The position numbers were made by a program, and so were the translations under genes. The notes beneath the pieces are model-generated. The model saw only the letters and a list, made by a program, of their open reading frames with translations. It ran no database searches and had not been told where the DNA came from. A stretch of 64,000 nucleotides of DNA from Symbiodinium natans (lineage: Eukaryota > Sar > Dinophyceae > Suessiales > Symbiodiniaceae): positions 124,001 to 188,000 of the forward strand of contig CAJNDS010002570.1 of NCBI GenBank assembly GCA_905221605.1, read 5' to 3'. Shown here piece after piece: positions 1 to 12,200 of the stretch (its first letter is position 1; every line of letters starts with the position of its first letter).

Positions 1-3000
1 CCTGCCTCAACTCCTAACAAACTCTACGGCAGGGCCCTAAACTCATTTCAAACGTGGCAACCCTTAGCTGTGCTTCAGCTCCAATTCAATTTGTCTGATC
101 AGCCTGGCGAGCCGAGCATTTTGATTTCAGAGTGGCACGTGGCACCAAGCCGAGATCCTCTGAGCGCCGATCTTGTACGAATGTGCCGCGGCTGCACCGC
201 CTTTCCTGTTCGGCAGTCTCCCGCAAGTTCTTGCGCCCATCCGGTTCTGCAGTTAGGCCCGTTTGCACCGGCTGTGCTCACATTATGCAGGGTTTTTGTT
301 CAAGTGTGCCTAAGAGAAGGGGAGATGCAGCATTGCAACCCGAACCTTTGCGTAACCTTTCGTAAACATGTTCCAGGCTTCCGAGGGGTTTGCGTGTTGC
401 CTGCCTGCGACACAGATCGACACCACTCATGGCTGGTGGCGTAACGTGCAGAAAGAAGCAGCGGTATTCACAGTACAAGGCAGGTTTAAGACCACTGCTG
501 CTTCGCTGAGGCGTCTAAGCCGGTGCCTAAAGTGCCTAAGAGGCCATGACAACCCCCCGAAATGCTACAAATTGTCAGAGCTTGTCAGAAGGAGGTGCAG
601 TTCGTATGCGATGATGTAATTGCATCGAGTTTCGGCCATCGCGCCGGAACCCGACGGTAGCCGGCAAGCAACATACGCCGGCACTCGTACAGACGGAGCG
701 CTCGAGTATCAAAAAAGGCACAGACACAGACACTGACACTGACACAGACACAGACACTGACATTCTCCAACCTGTCGGGTTCATGATAGAATCCAATAGA
801 ACTATGGCCGTCGTGTCGGGGTCCGTTTTCGGACCCTCTTCAAAATGCATGAAGTACGCAGTTCTTATTTACAGTCTTGGTCCAGAGTGGCCCATCTTGG
901 TACATGAAGACAGTGATGCTGATGCCAGCGTATTTGTTATTGGTAGTATGTCATGTTGGTATTCTGAGTATTTTCCATAGTCCCGGGCGTGTTCCAGAAT
1001 GTTTTGCACACGATCACAGATGCAGGGAGCAGCACGTTCCGAAGGTTTAGCAATGTGCCCATAGCCATAAAATTGACAAGGTGGTTGTGCGCCACCGATG
1101 ATCTGTATGGGTCGTGCGTTGCATGTGCGTCGCGCGCTTGTGAGGCGTGATGTGAAGTCCCCACCTCAGGCACGGGCCACGCAGTAGTCACAGTAATCTG
1201 TGATTGGAAGAGTTCAGCTCGCATGCGAGCACCGATCCGCGAGGCCAAGCCACCAGCGCCAGCAACCAGCAGGCGCGCGATCTCGGCTTTGCCGATGGCA
1301 CCCCGCATCCCTTGAATGGTTTCAGGTTTGGGGTTGGCCGTTGCTTGAACTCCCTGAGGACATCTACAGCGAGTTCAACGGCATCTGTGTGAGGGACTTG
1401 AGTCAAATGACTCGCTTACAGTCACTAGATCTCAATTGGCCATGAGCTGTCGTTGCTCATGATGTGTGCAGCTACCCATGAGTTTTGCCAACAAGTTCCC
1501 CAAGTAGCGATTTCCCAAGTAGCGTTTGACCAGTTTGACCATGTGTGCTTCATAAGCACTCCCCGGTGGCCCCTCCTTCAGTGCGCATGAAGCCGATGTC
1601 GTCGTATTCCTTGAACGCGCACAAACTGACAAGGCACAGCCCAACGCCGAAACAATTTGACGATCCGAGGCTCCACATTCGGTGCAGGTGAGGCTGAGCC
1701 CATCCGAGACCACGATGCAAACCGTATCGTTCATGAACCTCTGGGTGTGGATTCAGGCCGGATGGACGATAAGAACCACTGGAGGGCTCATTGCGTGTTC
1801 CTTGGGCATCCGTCTCGGGCGTGATATTTTTCAGCACAATTTAGCATTGTGACCTTTGCCACTGTCTCAACGGGTTTCCTGCCGCTGGGGGCCCTCTTCG
1901 ACTAATCCTGGAGTGTGACGGCAAATGAGGACAGAAATAGGGATGCTGGAATGCCATGCTGTCCGGACCGCACCCGTGGCCCACCCATAAAGTTCTCATC
2001 CAAGGGGCTTTTGTGACCAAGGGCCTCAGGGTTTGTTGCTTTGCCACCCTCAAACATCAAGTGACGATGGCAGGTGCACATGCTTTCGTGCAACAAGTGC
2101 AAGACAGACATGTGCTGGAAAATGCCAGGTGCATCCCAGCAAGGGCGCCGCTTTTGACTCCCGTGACGCCTCGTAACTGTCGGCGAAACAAAGAAGAGGG
2201 CCAGCACAAAGTGCCAGCATTTGCAAGCCCTCAACAGGAGACTCCGGAAGCCGCGTGCAGGGGAAAAGATCAAGCCGCATCAAATGCAGGCAACACATGC
2301 CAAACACCCCAGTCCCACTACAGTGCACCGCGGATGCACTACATTTTCTCTCGTTTGTTTTTTTTTTCTCGTTCTCTCTCTCTCTCTCCCTCTCTCTGTC
2401 TCGATTTCGCTCTCTCAGCTTCTTGGCGCCTCATTCTTCTGGCTTCACGAACGCTAGCATACGAACCGACACAGCGGGCGCAGCCAGCTCGCCGCCTCAG
2501 CACTCATAAACCACCTTAAAGCCCTAAGCCCTGCGAAGCCCCAAAGCCCAAACCCTTCTTTTCAGCCCACTTTCAGTGACTCAGTGAAACCCATTGTCGG
2601 TGAGACGGAGTCCAGCCAGGTCTTGCCTCATCTGATCAGTTGGTCCTCAGACAGTTGTATTTTTCTACTAGGCCACTTTGCCAGAATCCTGGAAAGTCCC
2701 AGTCGCACCAGAATGCCACAAAAGATTTCAGAAGGCCAAAACAGTTCCAAATGTCGTTTCGTCGCCAGAAACACTGTTTTTTGCCCGCACAGGATGTTGA
2801 AGATGGTGTGCTATGTTGCCTGCATTTGCTCGCATTAGCCCGTGCTGACCAAGATGCACTACATGTGGACACAAGAAGCTCACCAGAAAAAACAAACATC
2901 TAGCCGAATGGTCGGTGCATGTCGGTGCCGGCGACTTCTCCCATCTGACATTTTCCGAGATGGCTCCGTCAAGAAGCATCCTAGAACACACGCCCGAGCA

Positions 3001-3627
3001 TGTATGATGCACAAGAATACCTAAGTATTTCTTCCATTCGCTGCCATGACCAAGCTTGGCGCGGAGCTCCTGTGGCCTGGTGACATATCAGCAGCACGGA
3101 CCTCAGCCGCAGGTGACCAGGTGTCAGATCATGTCAGTTTTGCATGAGGCCTGTCCACGATATGTTGAAACTGCAACGCCCAGTTCAAACAGACCACATG
3201 AGTCCGTGAGTTCTATCAGATGTTAGGGGAGCTCAATCTCCAGTTAGTGGCACATCGCCGAGGATTTTGCTGATGAGGTCGTCACGATTCTTCTGCAGTG
3301 CCTTGTCTTGTTGGGTGAAGTAGAGCAAGATACCTTCGACATGCGACATGACGATGAGCATGATATTGGTGAGCCTTCGCTGATGATGCGTCGAGTGATG
3401 CGTCGAGTGTTGTTTTCACAACCATCATCACTTGCTCAATATACAAGGCGCGGCTACTGCAAAGTGCGTGCTCCCGTTTTGGAGCAGCGTGGGATGGTTC
3501 TGGACTTGGCCAGGCAGGAGCTGTTTGTTGGGAGAAGGCTCCGAAGCCGGTGTTAGACCTGGATTGGAGGCGCACGGCGAGTTTTGCCTTGCCCCACATG
3601 GAGCTGGAGGCACCATGTCCACATCGT

Positions 3628-3680
<53 letters not shown>

Positions 3681-4600
3681 CGTGTGTCTCGGCCCTATCC
3701 AAGATGCTAAGGAGGGGTTCCTGGGACGCCGCTCTCGGAGCAAAGTCGCCTTCCTTGCAGCCGACGTTGAGGAGCCCTTACGAGGCCAGGACTGCGTAGG
3801 TGCCAGGTGTTGCAGAATTTCAGGAAACAAATATGGGGCGCAGCATTGGATGGTGGCGCAGGCTGTATTCGCACCATGACGCAGCTGGCAGATGCAGTGG
3901 CGCCCCGTCTGGGCCAGGAGCTAGGCGCGCACGTGAGGGGGCCAAGGAGAAGAGGAGAGAGAGATGAATAAGGAAGGAGAGAGGAGGAGAGAGCGGCGTG
4001 GGCCGGTGAGAGGGGCTGCTCCGTCGACTGGCCACAACCAGAGAGGGGAGTAGAGTTGCGTGGGGTCGTTCTCTCTGTCAAATTAGCCAGATAGCCGATA
4101 GCCACTGGTACACGTCGCTGCAACGCGTGTCAGTAAAGAAGCTGCGGCCTTCTTGAAGCGCATATCTACTAGTTGGCGTCGTTAACGTTCCGCAAAGATG
4201 CCAGACCGGGGGATCAAGAATCCAGGAAGGAACCTGCAACCAAGACATTCGTTGCATTTCATTGCTGCCCGGAGGCTTCGAGGCTTTGCCACAGCTGCAG
4301 CAGCTCCTGCTGCGGGAGCCCCTGGCTCGTGGTGAGCGGAACACATTGAGCCCTGGACCTCTCTCTGAGGAGGAGGCCTTTGAGTGGCTGCGCTGATTTT
4401 TTGAAGTTTAATTGTGCTGAGTCCCATTACGAGTGTGTTGCTATGGGTGTTGCAGTGAGTTGCGACTGTCCGTGTGCAAAGAATGTGTACGAGTTTACTG
4501 TTGTCATCTCGGCTCTTTGCTCCTTGTCAAGGCACGGCACCCTGAGCTCCCAGACCATGAAAGGTGAGACAGGCATAGGCAGGGGTGGCGGTTGCTATAG
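1..4600. other. No supportable gene; simple repeats only
   Basis: I see no reading frame here with recognisable domain motifs on either strand. The frames are short and overlap one another, as expected for intron or intergenic DNA. A CT-rich tract lies at about 2368-2410 and a GT microsatellite at 3629-3687. A 3' open stretch at about 4261-4396 has coding-like composition (ends SEEEAFEWLR then stop) but cannot be tied to a gene. Minus-strand frames between about 940 and 1840 also have plausible composition but no motif. Confidence 0.5.
3629..3687. repeat. (GT)n microsatellite
   Basis: About 25 uninterrupted GT units followed by a short imperfect GCGTGCGTGTGT end. Open frames through it are low-complexity artefacts. 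Confidence 0.95.
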
Positions 4601-6205
4601 TCCTTGGAAGGTGGAGCGGGGTTTGGTGGAGCAGTACTTGGGCTTCCTGCAGACGCGCCGACTCTGTATCATGTACGTCCTGGAGGCTGCGAATTCGCTA
4701 TGCTTCGCTATGCTTCGCTATGCTTCGCTATGCTTCGCTTTGTTTCAAGCAATCGGCCACCTGGAGGCGGAGAAGGGCTGCTTGGAGTTGTACCCCCAGG
4801 GTGCCAAAGCGCCGCTTAAGGTGCCAGTGCCAGCGGCTCAGCGCTTTCGAGCATGTTCGAGCTTTCGAGCAACGCATTTGGTTTCGATCTGTCAGGGCAG
4901 CTGATACCCTCGTCCTTTTCCGCAGCGACGAGCTGTCCTATGCGTATGCCGGCCCGCCGCATTTGCCAACCGCAACTAGCGACTCAAGTAGCAGAGGAGA
5001 TTTGGTCGCCCAAGCGGTGCGCACGAGAGCAACACGCCAGTGAAGGTCCAGTCCGGTCGCGATGCTGCGCTGCAAGGTTGGGTCCTGTCCGCGCAGGACC
5101 AGGCCGGAGGGAAGTGGGGGGAACACAGCTCCTGTTTCCAAGGCAACTTCCTGAGTAGATGAGAGGGACTTGGCATCCCTGAAGGGTCTACGGGAGCATA
5201 CGGGAAATGACGGGAACCCGGACTTCCCCTCATCTCTGGTCTGCCTTTGCAGGTGGCGCTCCAGGGCCTTGACGGCCGCACAGCTGCAGAGCTCTGGGAG
5301 AGCAGAGCGCAGAGCAGAGCTCTGGGAGAGCAGAGCTGGGCTCGGAAGAGAGGAGAGGAGCGCATGGGCAAAACCGAGGCGACTTCGAAGGCATGCAGGA
5401 TCTTTACGGAGGGCCACGGATCCAAGGCCTGTGTTGCAGATGTCCCGTCCTCTCACATTTATATGTTTCTCAGTAATGCTTATGTTATTGCCTTGCAAGG
5501 CATGTCAATGTCCCTTCGAGGTCAGATCATGCCGGCTGCAGACCAGGTCAACATCATGACTGCTGCATGCAAGCTGCCTGCGAGCGCGGACAACCTCGAC
5601 CAGAACTACATAATGTACAGTCTCGTGGCGCCGTTCAGAGAAGATGTTCTCGGAATTTCCAATTTGCTTGGCAACGGCAGTCCTCTCCGCACTCGCCAGC
5701 ACAGGTGCGCAGACAGACACGTTCATCGAGATTCCCCAAATGCGATGGGATGTCAATGAATACTATGCGCCGAATCCAGAAGAGATTCCCGGCTGCAAGG
5801 GTTTTGTGAGCCGCACAGGTGGCCTCTGACTTGAGTGCGTCTTAGCAGCTTTCCAAGGAGCCTGGTCCCAAAGTCGTACACGAAGCACTGCGGGCTCTTA
5901 GCGGACGCCGACACCTGGCTGCACATGGTTGCAACTGGTGCAAAGTCCAAAGTCCGGCTGCTCGTGGCTGCTCATGGCTGCTCATGGCTGCCCGTGGCTG
6001 CCCCATTCAGCCTCGATGTCGACATGGGCTGCACGGGGACACAACAAGATAGTCGGCAACTAAAACACGCCTTAGACGTAGTCGCTTTATCGATCGGCGT
6101 CCACATTGCGACAAAGTCGGCCTCGTCGTCATTTGCACAGCGTCTACATTGTCTTTTTGCACGTTGGCAGTGCTTGCAAACGCTATATTCTCATTGGTAC
6201 AGACC

Positions 6206-6237
<32 letters not shown>

Positions 6238-9200
6238 GCTTCCGTAGCCATTTTGGCTCAAGAGAAGGCCCAAGAACCTCGGGTGTGCCCGCTTGTTTCT
6301 TCAAAGCTTCAAAGCTTTCGAGCATGTCTGATCCTGTGAGCCAGGGCCAGGATAAATCCTTGCAAAGGCGGCCGATGCTTCACCTACGATGACAAGTTCG
6401 GCAGACAAGGCGGCCAGTGCTACACCCCCGACTACCAGCTCAGCTGGATGGAGCAGGGAAACTGGACGCCTGTCGGAGAAAGGTCCTGGCAAGAGGGATT
6501 CACGTCACCTCTAGATCTCGCAATCGTTCAGTTCAGGATGGGCAGATGCCACGTTCGCAGGTGCCAGCCTTGTCCCTGATCCTAGTGTACATGGCACTAG
6601 AGCCGGTGTGCACTTCCCAGGGCAACCGCCTAGCACGAGCAGTTTGTTGCAGCGAAACATGCGCGGTCAACAACCTACTCCGATCAGCAAACGATCACGG
6701 AGGCTGCAACGGTGCCAGCGCCCGCATATGGCGGGGAGTCGAGCGCGAAGACAGTAGCATTGTGCTGGCTCCTGAGCCAGTCGTCAGCCCGACGCACCTT
6801 CTGCCTACCGTCGGACTCCTGCACGACTGGGAAGGCACGAGAGGCTTGCAACGGAAGGGTACTTGCAACTGGATTGCACACCTCCAAGGAATGGGGGCCC
6901 GCAACCCTACCTAACGCGAGGTCTTTGCGTAGCTCCTGAAGCATGGTTTCAGTATGCAAGTTGGCGCGGGGGGCTTCCAACACAGACTGAACGTGAGCAC
7001 AGTTTGCCTTGCGAAATTCGGCCTTTGACATCGGTCGGGAGTATTGGCATCTGTCCTGGCCTGTCAACCCGACCCTGCCGGAAGGGGGCCTAACATCTGG
7101 AAGCCCCAAGACAGCTCGTACAACAGCTCAAGTCGCCCCGGAAAGTTGAAGGCCTCCAAGAGCCACGCTAACGGAACCAACTGGAACTGCAACGCATTCG
7201 TGCCCTGGCGGTAAACTGACACTACGTGTGGCGGGCGCTGTACTGCCCACTCTTCTTGCCAAGAAGCGAGTTCCGAGACCAGGCTACGTAAATCCTCTAA
7301 CCTAAGGGGCGCCAGTCTAGACCCCATTGAGGCACGCGTCGAGGTGACCCATGATAAACACGGGTTGAGCGCGGAGGGGCAGAGCTGAGAGAAGGTGAGA
7401 GAACAGGCCCAATGAAAGTGATCCAACGGGCTCGTGCCCGGAGACTGCATTGCCGGATCCTGAGGCTCGTTGGGGCCCCACTGCAGGCCAGACCTCAACC
7501 AGCAACTTGCCATGCGCTGTATGGGGCGATCCCCATCTGGGCGCCACCGAACCTGGAATGAAGGACTCGGCAAATCCGCGCACCAAGGGCACGGACGCAG
7601 CAGCACACTGACAAAACCCCCAGGTTGCACAAAATCACGAACAGCAAGAACCGCGCAACCCCTACATGCCAAGCGTTGCCTAGCTGTCTGCACCGGACGC
7701 CCTCTGCACAACTGGATGTGTATCCGGACGGGATGGACTGCAACCACTCCCGCCAGCGATCTGCACAAGGGCTGTTTTGCGGACGGCGAACATGCGGATT
7801 GAGGGGTCGTCTCGAGCTTTCGCTGCGAACGGATTCGCTTGGCCACTTGGGGTAAAGTGACGGGCCGCTATGATCTCACCCAGCTGCACTGCCGTGTACG
7901 AAAGGGTAACCTTCTCGTGTACCATTCTGGCCAAAATGGCCTCTGCTCCTGCCAAAGCAAACGTGGGAAACCTCCTCGGCCTACCATCGACTCGAAGTCC
8001 TTGATGAAGTCTGCCCAGTAGTTCTTGGGCAACTCCTTCTTCTCGCTGGCCGAACTTGAAGAACTAGGCGCCGCAGACGCGGCAGCAGCAGCAGCTGTCG
8101 CAGCCGGGGGGGGTCTTGTCGGGCGGGCCGCCTCTATGCAGTCGAACAGGTCCAACAAGGCCGCTTCGTCGACCATGAGCTCGTCGTCGGTCCTGCAGTG
8201 AGTTGTTCCACTCAGCTCCACCCCTGCACGAAAGGGCTCCAAGAACTTGTCCACCCGCGTCCTGTCCCCGAAGAAGTGGAAGAAGATGCCCTTGCTCGCC
8301 AAGCCGCGGGCCTTGAGGAGCGGAGCTCTGCGCGGCCATGTCGTCGAAGCTCGGCGTCTGCATGGCCTTGGACCTGCTAGTCCTCTGAGGCAGAGGAAGA
8401 CTGTGAGTCCTCACGAACACTGTGTTGGGTCCTAACTGCGGTAGCCAAAGAGGCTTGCTCGGGGAAACAACTGTCGCAAAGCTTAAAGCCCGGCAGCAAG
8501 TTAGGGTTACGCTGACAGCTTGCTCTCCCGTAGCGCCATTTCCCACATGCAGACACCCATTCATCAGACGGGGCTGCCGATGCCCCCGCACAAGGCTTAT
8601 GCGCCAACTTGGACCTAACATTATGTACCAGCATGCCTTGTCCTCTGAGGCATTCGGCCACAACAGATCTAATTTGCTCCAAGGCGGACGGGAGAATTTC
8701 TGAGTTAGAGCCTGCTTGGTCTCCGAGAACCGAAGTACGTCTTGCCACCGCGGCGGCGGCCCTAGCAGGCTCTGCCAAAGCTGCTTCCTGGATGTAGCGC
8801 AAAATGGCAGCGCTGCCCCATCTCCCCAGCAACATGATGTATGAAACGTCCAAGCCTGCCCGCGCAAACAATTGCGACCCTGCCACCCGAAAGGTGTGCT
8901 GTGACCAGCGTTGGAGGGCTGCGATCGGCCAGTCCATCAAAGCATCGTCCAAGAGCACCTTAGCTGCAACTCTGGCCAAATACGCCAGCTGCGTTTTGGA
9001 AGGAGCCTCACCATTGCGGTCACGAATAAAGGCCGCCTCCTTATTCCAGCGCTGAGTGCGTCGCAACTCCACCGACATCCGCAGAGCTGCATGGTACGGG
9101 CACAGAGGGTGTCGCCCAGTCGAGCACGCACAACGTTGCAACGAGGTGAACAGGGCCGACACATCGCCTGCCTGGCGGCAGTCCGGGTCATGTCTGCGAT

Positions 9201-12200
9201 CACACAAGCAAATGTGTGAGCGGTGACAGCCCTTTGCGGACGGGTCAGTTTTGGGCACAGGTAGATGCAACCTCACCTCGCCAGAGCGGGTCAGAGCCAC
9301 GTCTTCGCATCTGACGGTGGCCATTTCCAGACCTCGCAACAAAAACCACGCTGCGAGCCCCACGGTGTCGGCCGGGGCGAACATGCGTTGGTCGACCGGC
9401 ACGCGCAGGTCGTCATAGGCCTTTTCCAGCTCCTCGGCAAAGTCGTTGGAGACTCGTTCCAGCGGCACATCCCGTTTAATTGCGGACGGGCCCATCCCTC
9501 TGACAATTGACCTGGTTGCTTGCTGCACAGCGAAATCGAGGCGATCATTCCACTCGTGACCTGCAGCCCTATGCAAACTTTTTGCCACAGCAAAATATTG
9601 GGCGGCGCTCCGGTATCGTCCGAATTTGAAGAGGGCTCCAACCTTGTCCACCAGATCCGGAGTGACAGGAAGTGGCGGGAGGCCTCGTTGTCCTGCGAAC
9701 ATGCACCACGTCTTCCAACGGCTATCACGTGGGCCCGAGCTCGAAGAAGCATACTTATCCCGCTGAAATTCCTCGTCCAAACGGGCCAAGGTAGCCGGCT
9801 CCCCCGCTACGGACTGGACTGAGCGCGCAGATCCCCTTGCATATGGGTGTACTACCGGCACATCCTGTCGCGCCGAACGGGCGCGCACACCTCGTCGCAA
9901 AAACAGCGCATCCACACACTCATCTCCCAGCAACTGGCGCAACTCCGACTTCGGCGCCTCCTCAAGTGAACGGGCAGACCGAATTCCCTTTGCCCGAAGG
10001 CGCGCTGCAAATGTAGGAACACCAACTGCGGTCAACACATGAACTAAGCTCGCGAACGAGTCCCTATGACGGGGGCAATCAAACTGCCACACGCTACCCC
10101 TTGAGCGACGGCTGCACGGCTGCCGGCTGCCAATCAAGGCGCCTTTTGAATCTGCTCGAAAGCACCGTGAATTTGCCCGAAGGCTCCCACTAAAGTGTCA
10201 GAGTGCTCCAACCTTTAACAACGAAGGAGCCGAACCAGGAAGTAGGGAAACCCCAAAACAAACAGGGGAACCCAGGGGACGCAACCTCCCGAACCTCCCC
10301 GAAGGCCCCCGCGAAGACAAAGAGAAAGGGAGTGAACTACTTTCAGTCAAAGTGCCGGCGGACAGGCTCTCGTGCCCGCAAACGACCAAGACTCCAAGCA
10401 AGGGACCCTGAACCGAACGGGAACCCACAAGGGAAAGAGGAAACCCAACAAGGACGCAACCCAACCAAAACCTTCCCAGAACTCCCCCTCACATCCGCCT
10501 TAAACGTGCAAGAAACACAACACGCCGACAAGGCGTCGGGCGAGCACTTGACCCTGAGCCCCCGAAACCCGGCAGGCGTGCACTGTTTGACGGCTCGGCA
10601 ACCCTGTCGCCGAAGACTCCTCTGACTTGAAGCAAAGCATGAAAACCCTGACCAGGGAGGCCAGCCTCCGGTCGAACTTGCTCTCGGGCATGTCCATGGC
10701 ACCACCTAGAAGATCACATGCAAGGACGTCTTGAGTAAGGTCGAAGAAATCTCGACGGCGTCCGCTTATAGCGGCCAAGCAACTAGGGCATCTACATCGG
10801 CTAAGGCTGGTCAATGCACCATCTTTTTGGAGGGCACGGCCACCCCCTGCCTGACTTGATGTGGCTGCAGCTCTGGTCTGTGGCTCCACAACCATACAGA
10901 TCTCTTGGGCGATACAGTCCACAACTGATCCCTTGGCTCGGGCTGTGAACTCGGTCTCTGTCTGAAGATCCCTTGTTGGCTGCGGTTGACCGCGACTCTG
11001 CATATAGAATGCTTCCCGTCCGGGACCCGTGGGAGTGTGCGGTCATCGTCCCAGGAGTCTCGCGAGACCAGTGCCAGTTGTGGACACACTACGCCATGCC
11101 TTTTGGCGCCGTGGGGTCGGTGTGGGGATACATTCGAGTAGCAGACGTCCTTGCATTCTTGCCCATTGCGTCGCTGTGGCCATGTGTGGCGCACTTCGTG
11201 GACGATTTTTTTCTCGTCAAGGGATCCGGCACAGCACATCCTGCTTTCAGGGCATTCCAGTCATTTCATCAAACTCTGGGGTCGCGCATGAAACAAATCA
11301 AGGCCAAACCGCCAGGTAGGAGCCACACTTTGTTCGGGGTCGAGTGGGACATCAGTGACATCAGATCTGATCGCCTCTTGGCGTCCCCTGGAAAGCGCCG
11401 TATTTCCAAGCTTGCGGTGCGAATCGAGGAAGCCTTAAGAACGAATACCATTTCTGCAGCGGATTGCGCGAGCCTTTCTGGCAAACTTATGTTCGTTTGC
11501 TCGTGGGTGTTTGGCCACGTTGGCAAGGCGTTCCTCCAGCCGCTGTACTTCCGTCAGCGTCACGGCCCCGCAGGCAGGACTACTTTGTCTGAGCCACTTC
11601 GTGCAGCCCTGCGGCACTTGCGTGCGTTGTTGCCATCCCTTCGTCCAGTCTCGTTTCCGTTGGGACAACACATTCGTGCACGTCGCGTTTGCGTTTTGTA
11701 CGCGGACGCGTTCATAACGTTGCGTGACGCGTGTCGTGCCGCTGCACGTTGGCTGCCTGACGCAGTCCCGTTCGAGATTCTCCGGGAGGCAACCAATGGC
11801 TTTGGTGCCGTTTTCTGTGCACTCGGCTCGCAGCCTATCGCATTCAGAGGCGAGGTTCCCAGGTTAGTCCTTGCGCGTGTTGCCTCAAGTAAGGCTTTCA
11901 TTTTTTGGTTGGAGGCTCTTGCCCAGATTCTTTCCATTATTGTTGTGGCACACATGGTCGAAGCTGACATCCTTTGCTTTGTGGATAACACTGCTGCCGA
12001 GTTGGCGTTGCGGAAGGGGTCTTCAAAGGATTTGTTGTTGTCGGCGTTGATTGGTCAGTTTTGGATTTGGGTTGCTGAGCGGGGCCTTTGTTTGCATTTT
12101 CGCAGAGTTGCTAGCTCCGAGAACTTGTCCGACGGCATCTCCAGAGGAGACTTGGCCGATGTGCAAGACATCAAAGGAAGAGTGGTCGAGGTCCCGTTCA

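Noticed and set aside
937-1837. Several overlapping minus-strand frames with plausible composition
   Set aside because: No motif, no consistent exon order and competing frames; not reported as a gene.
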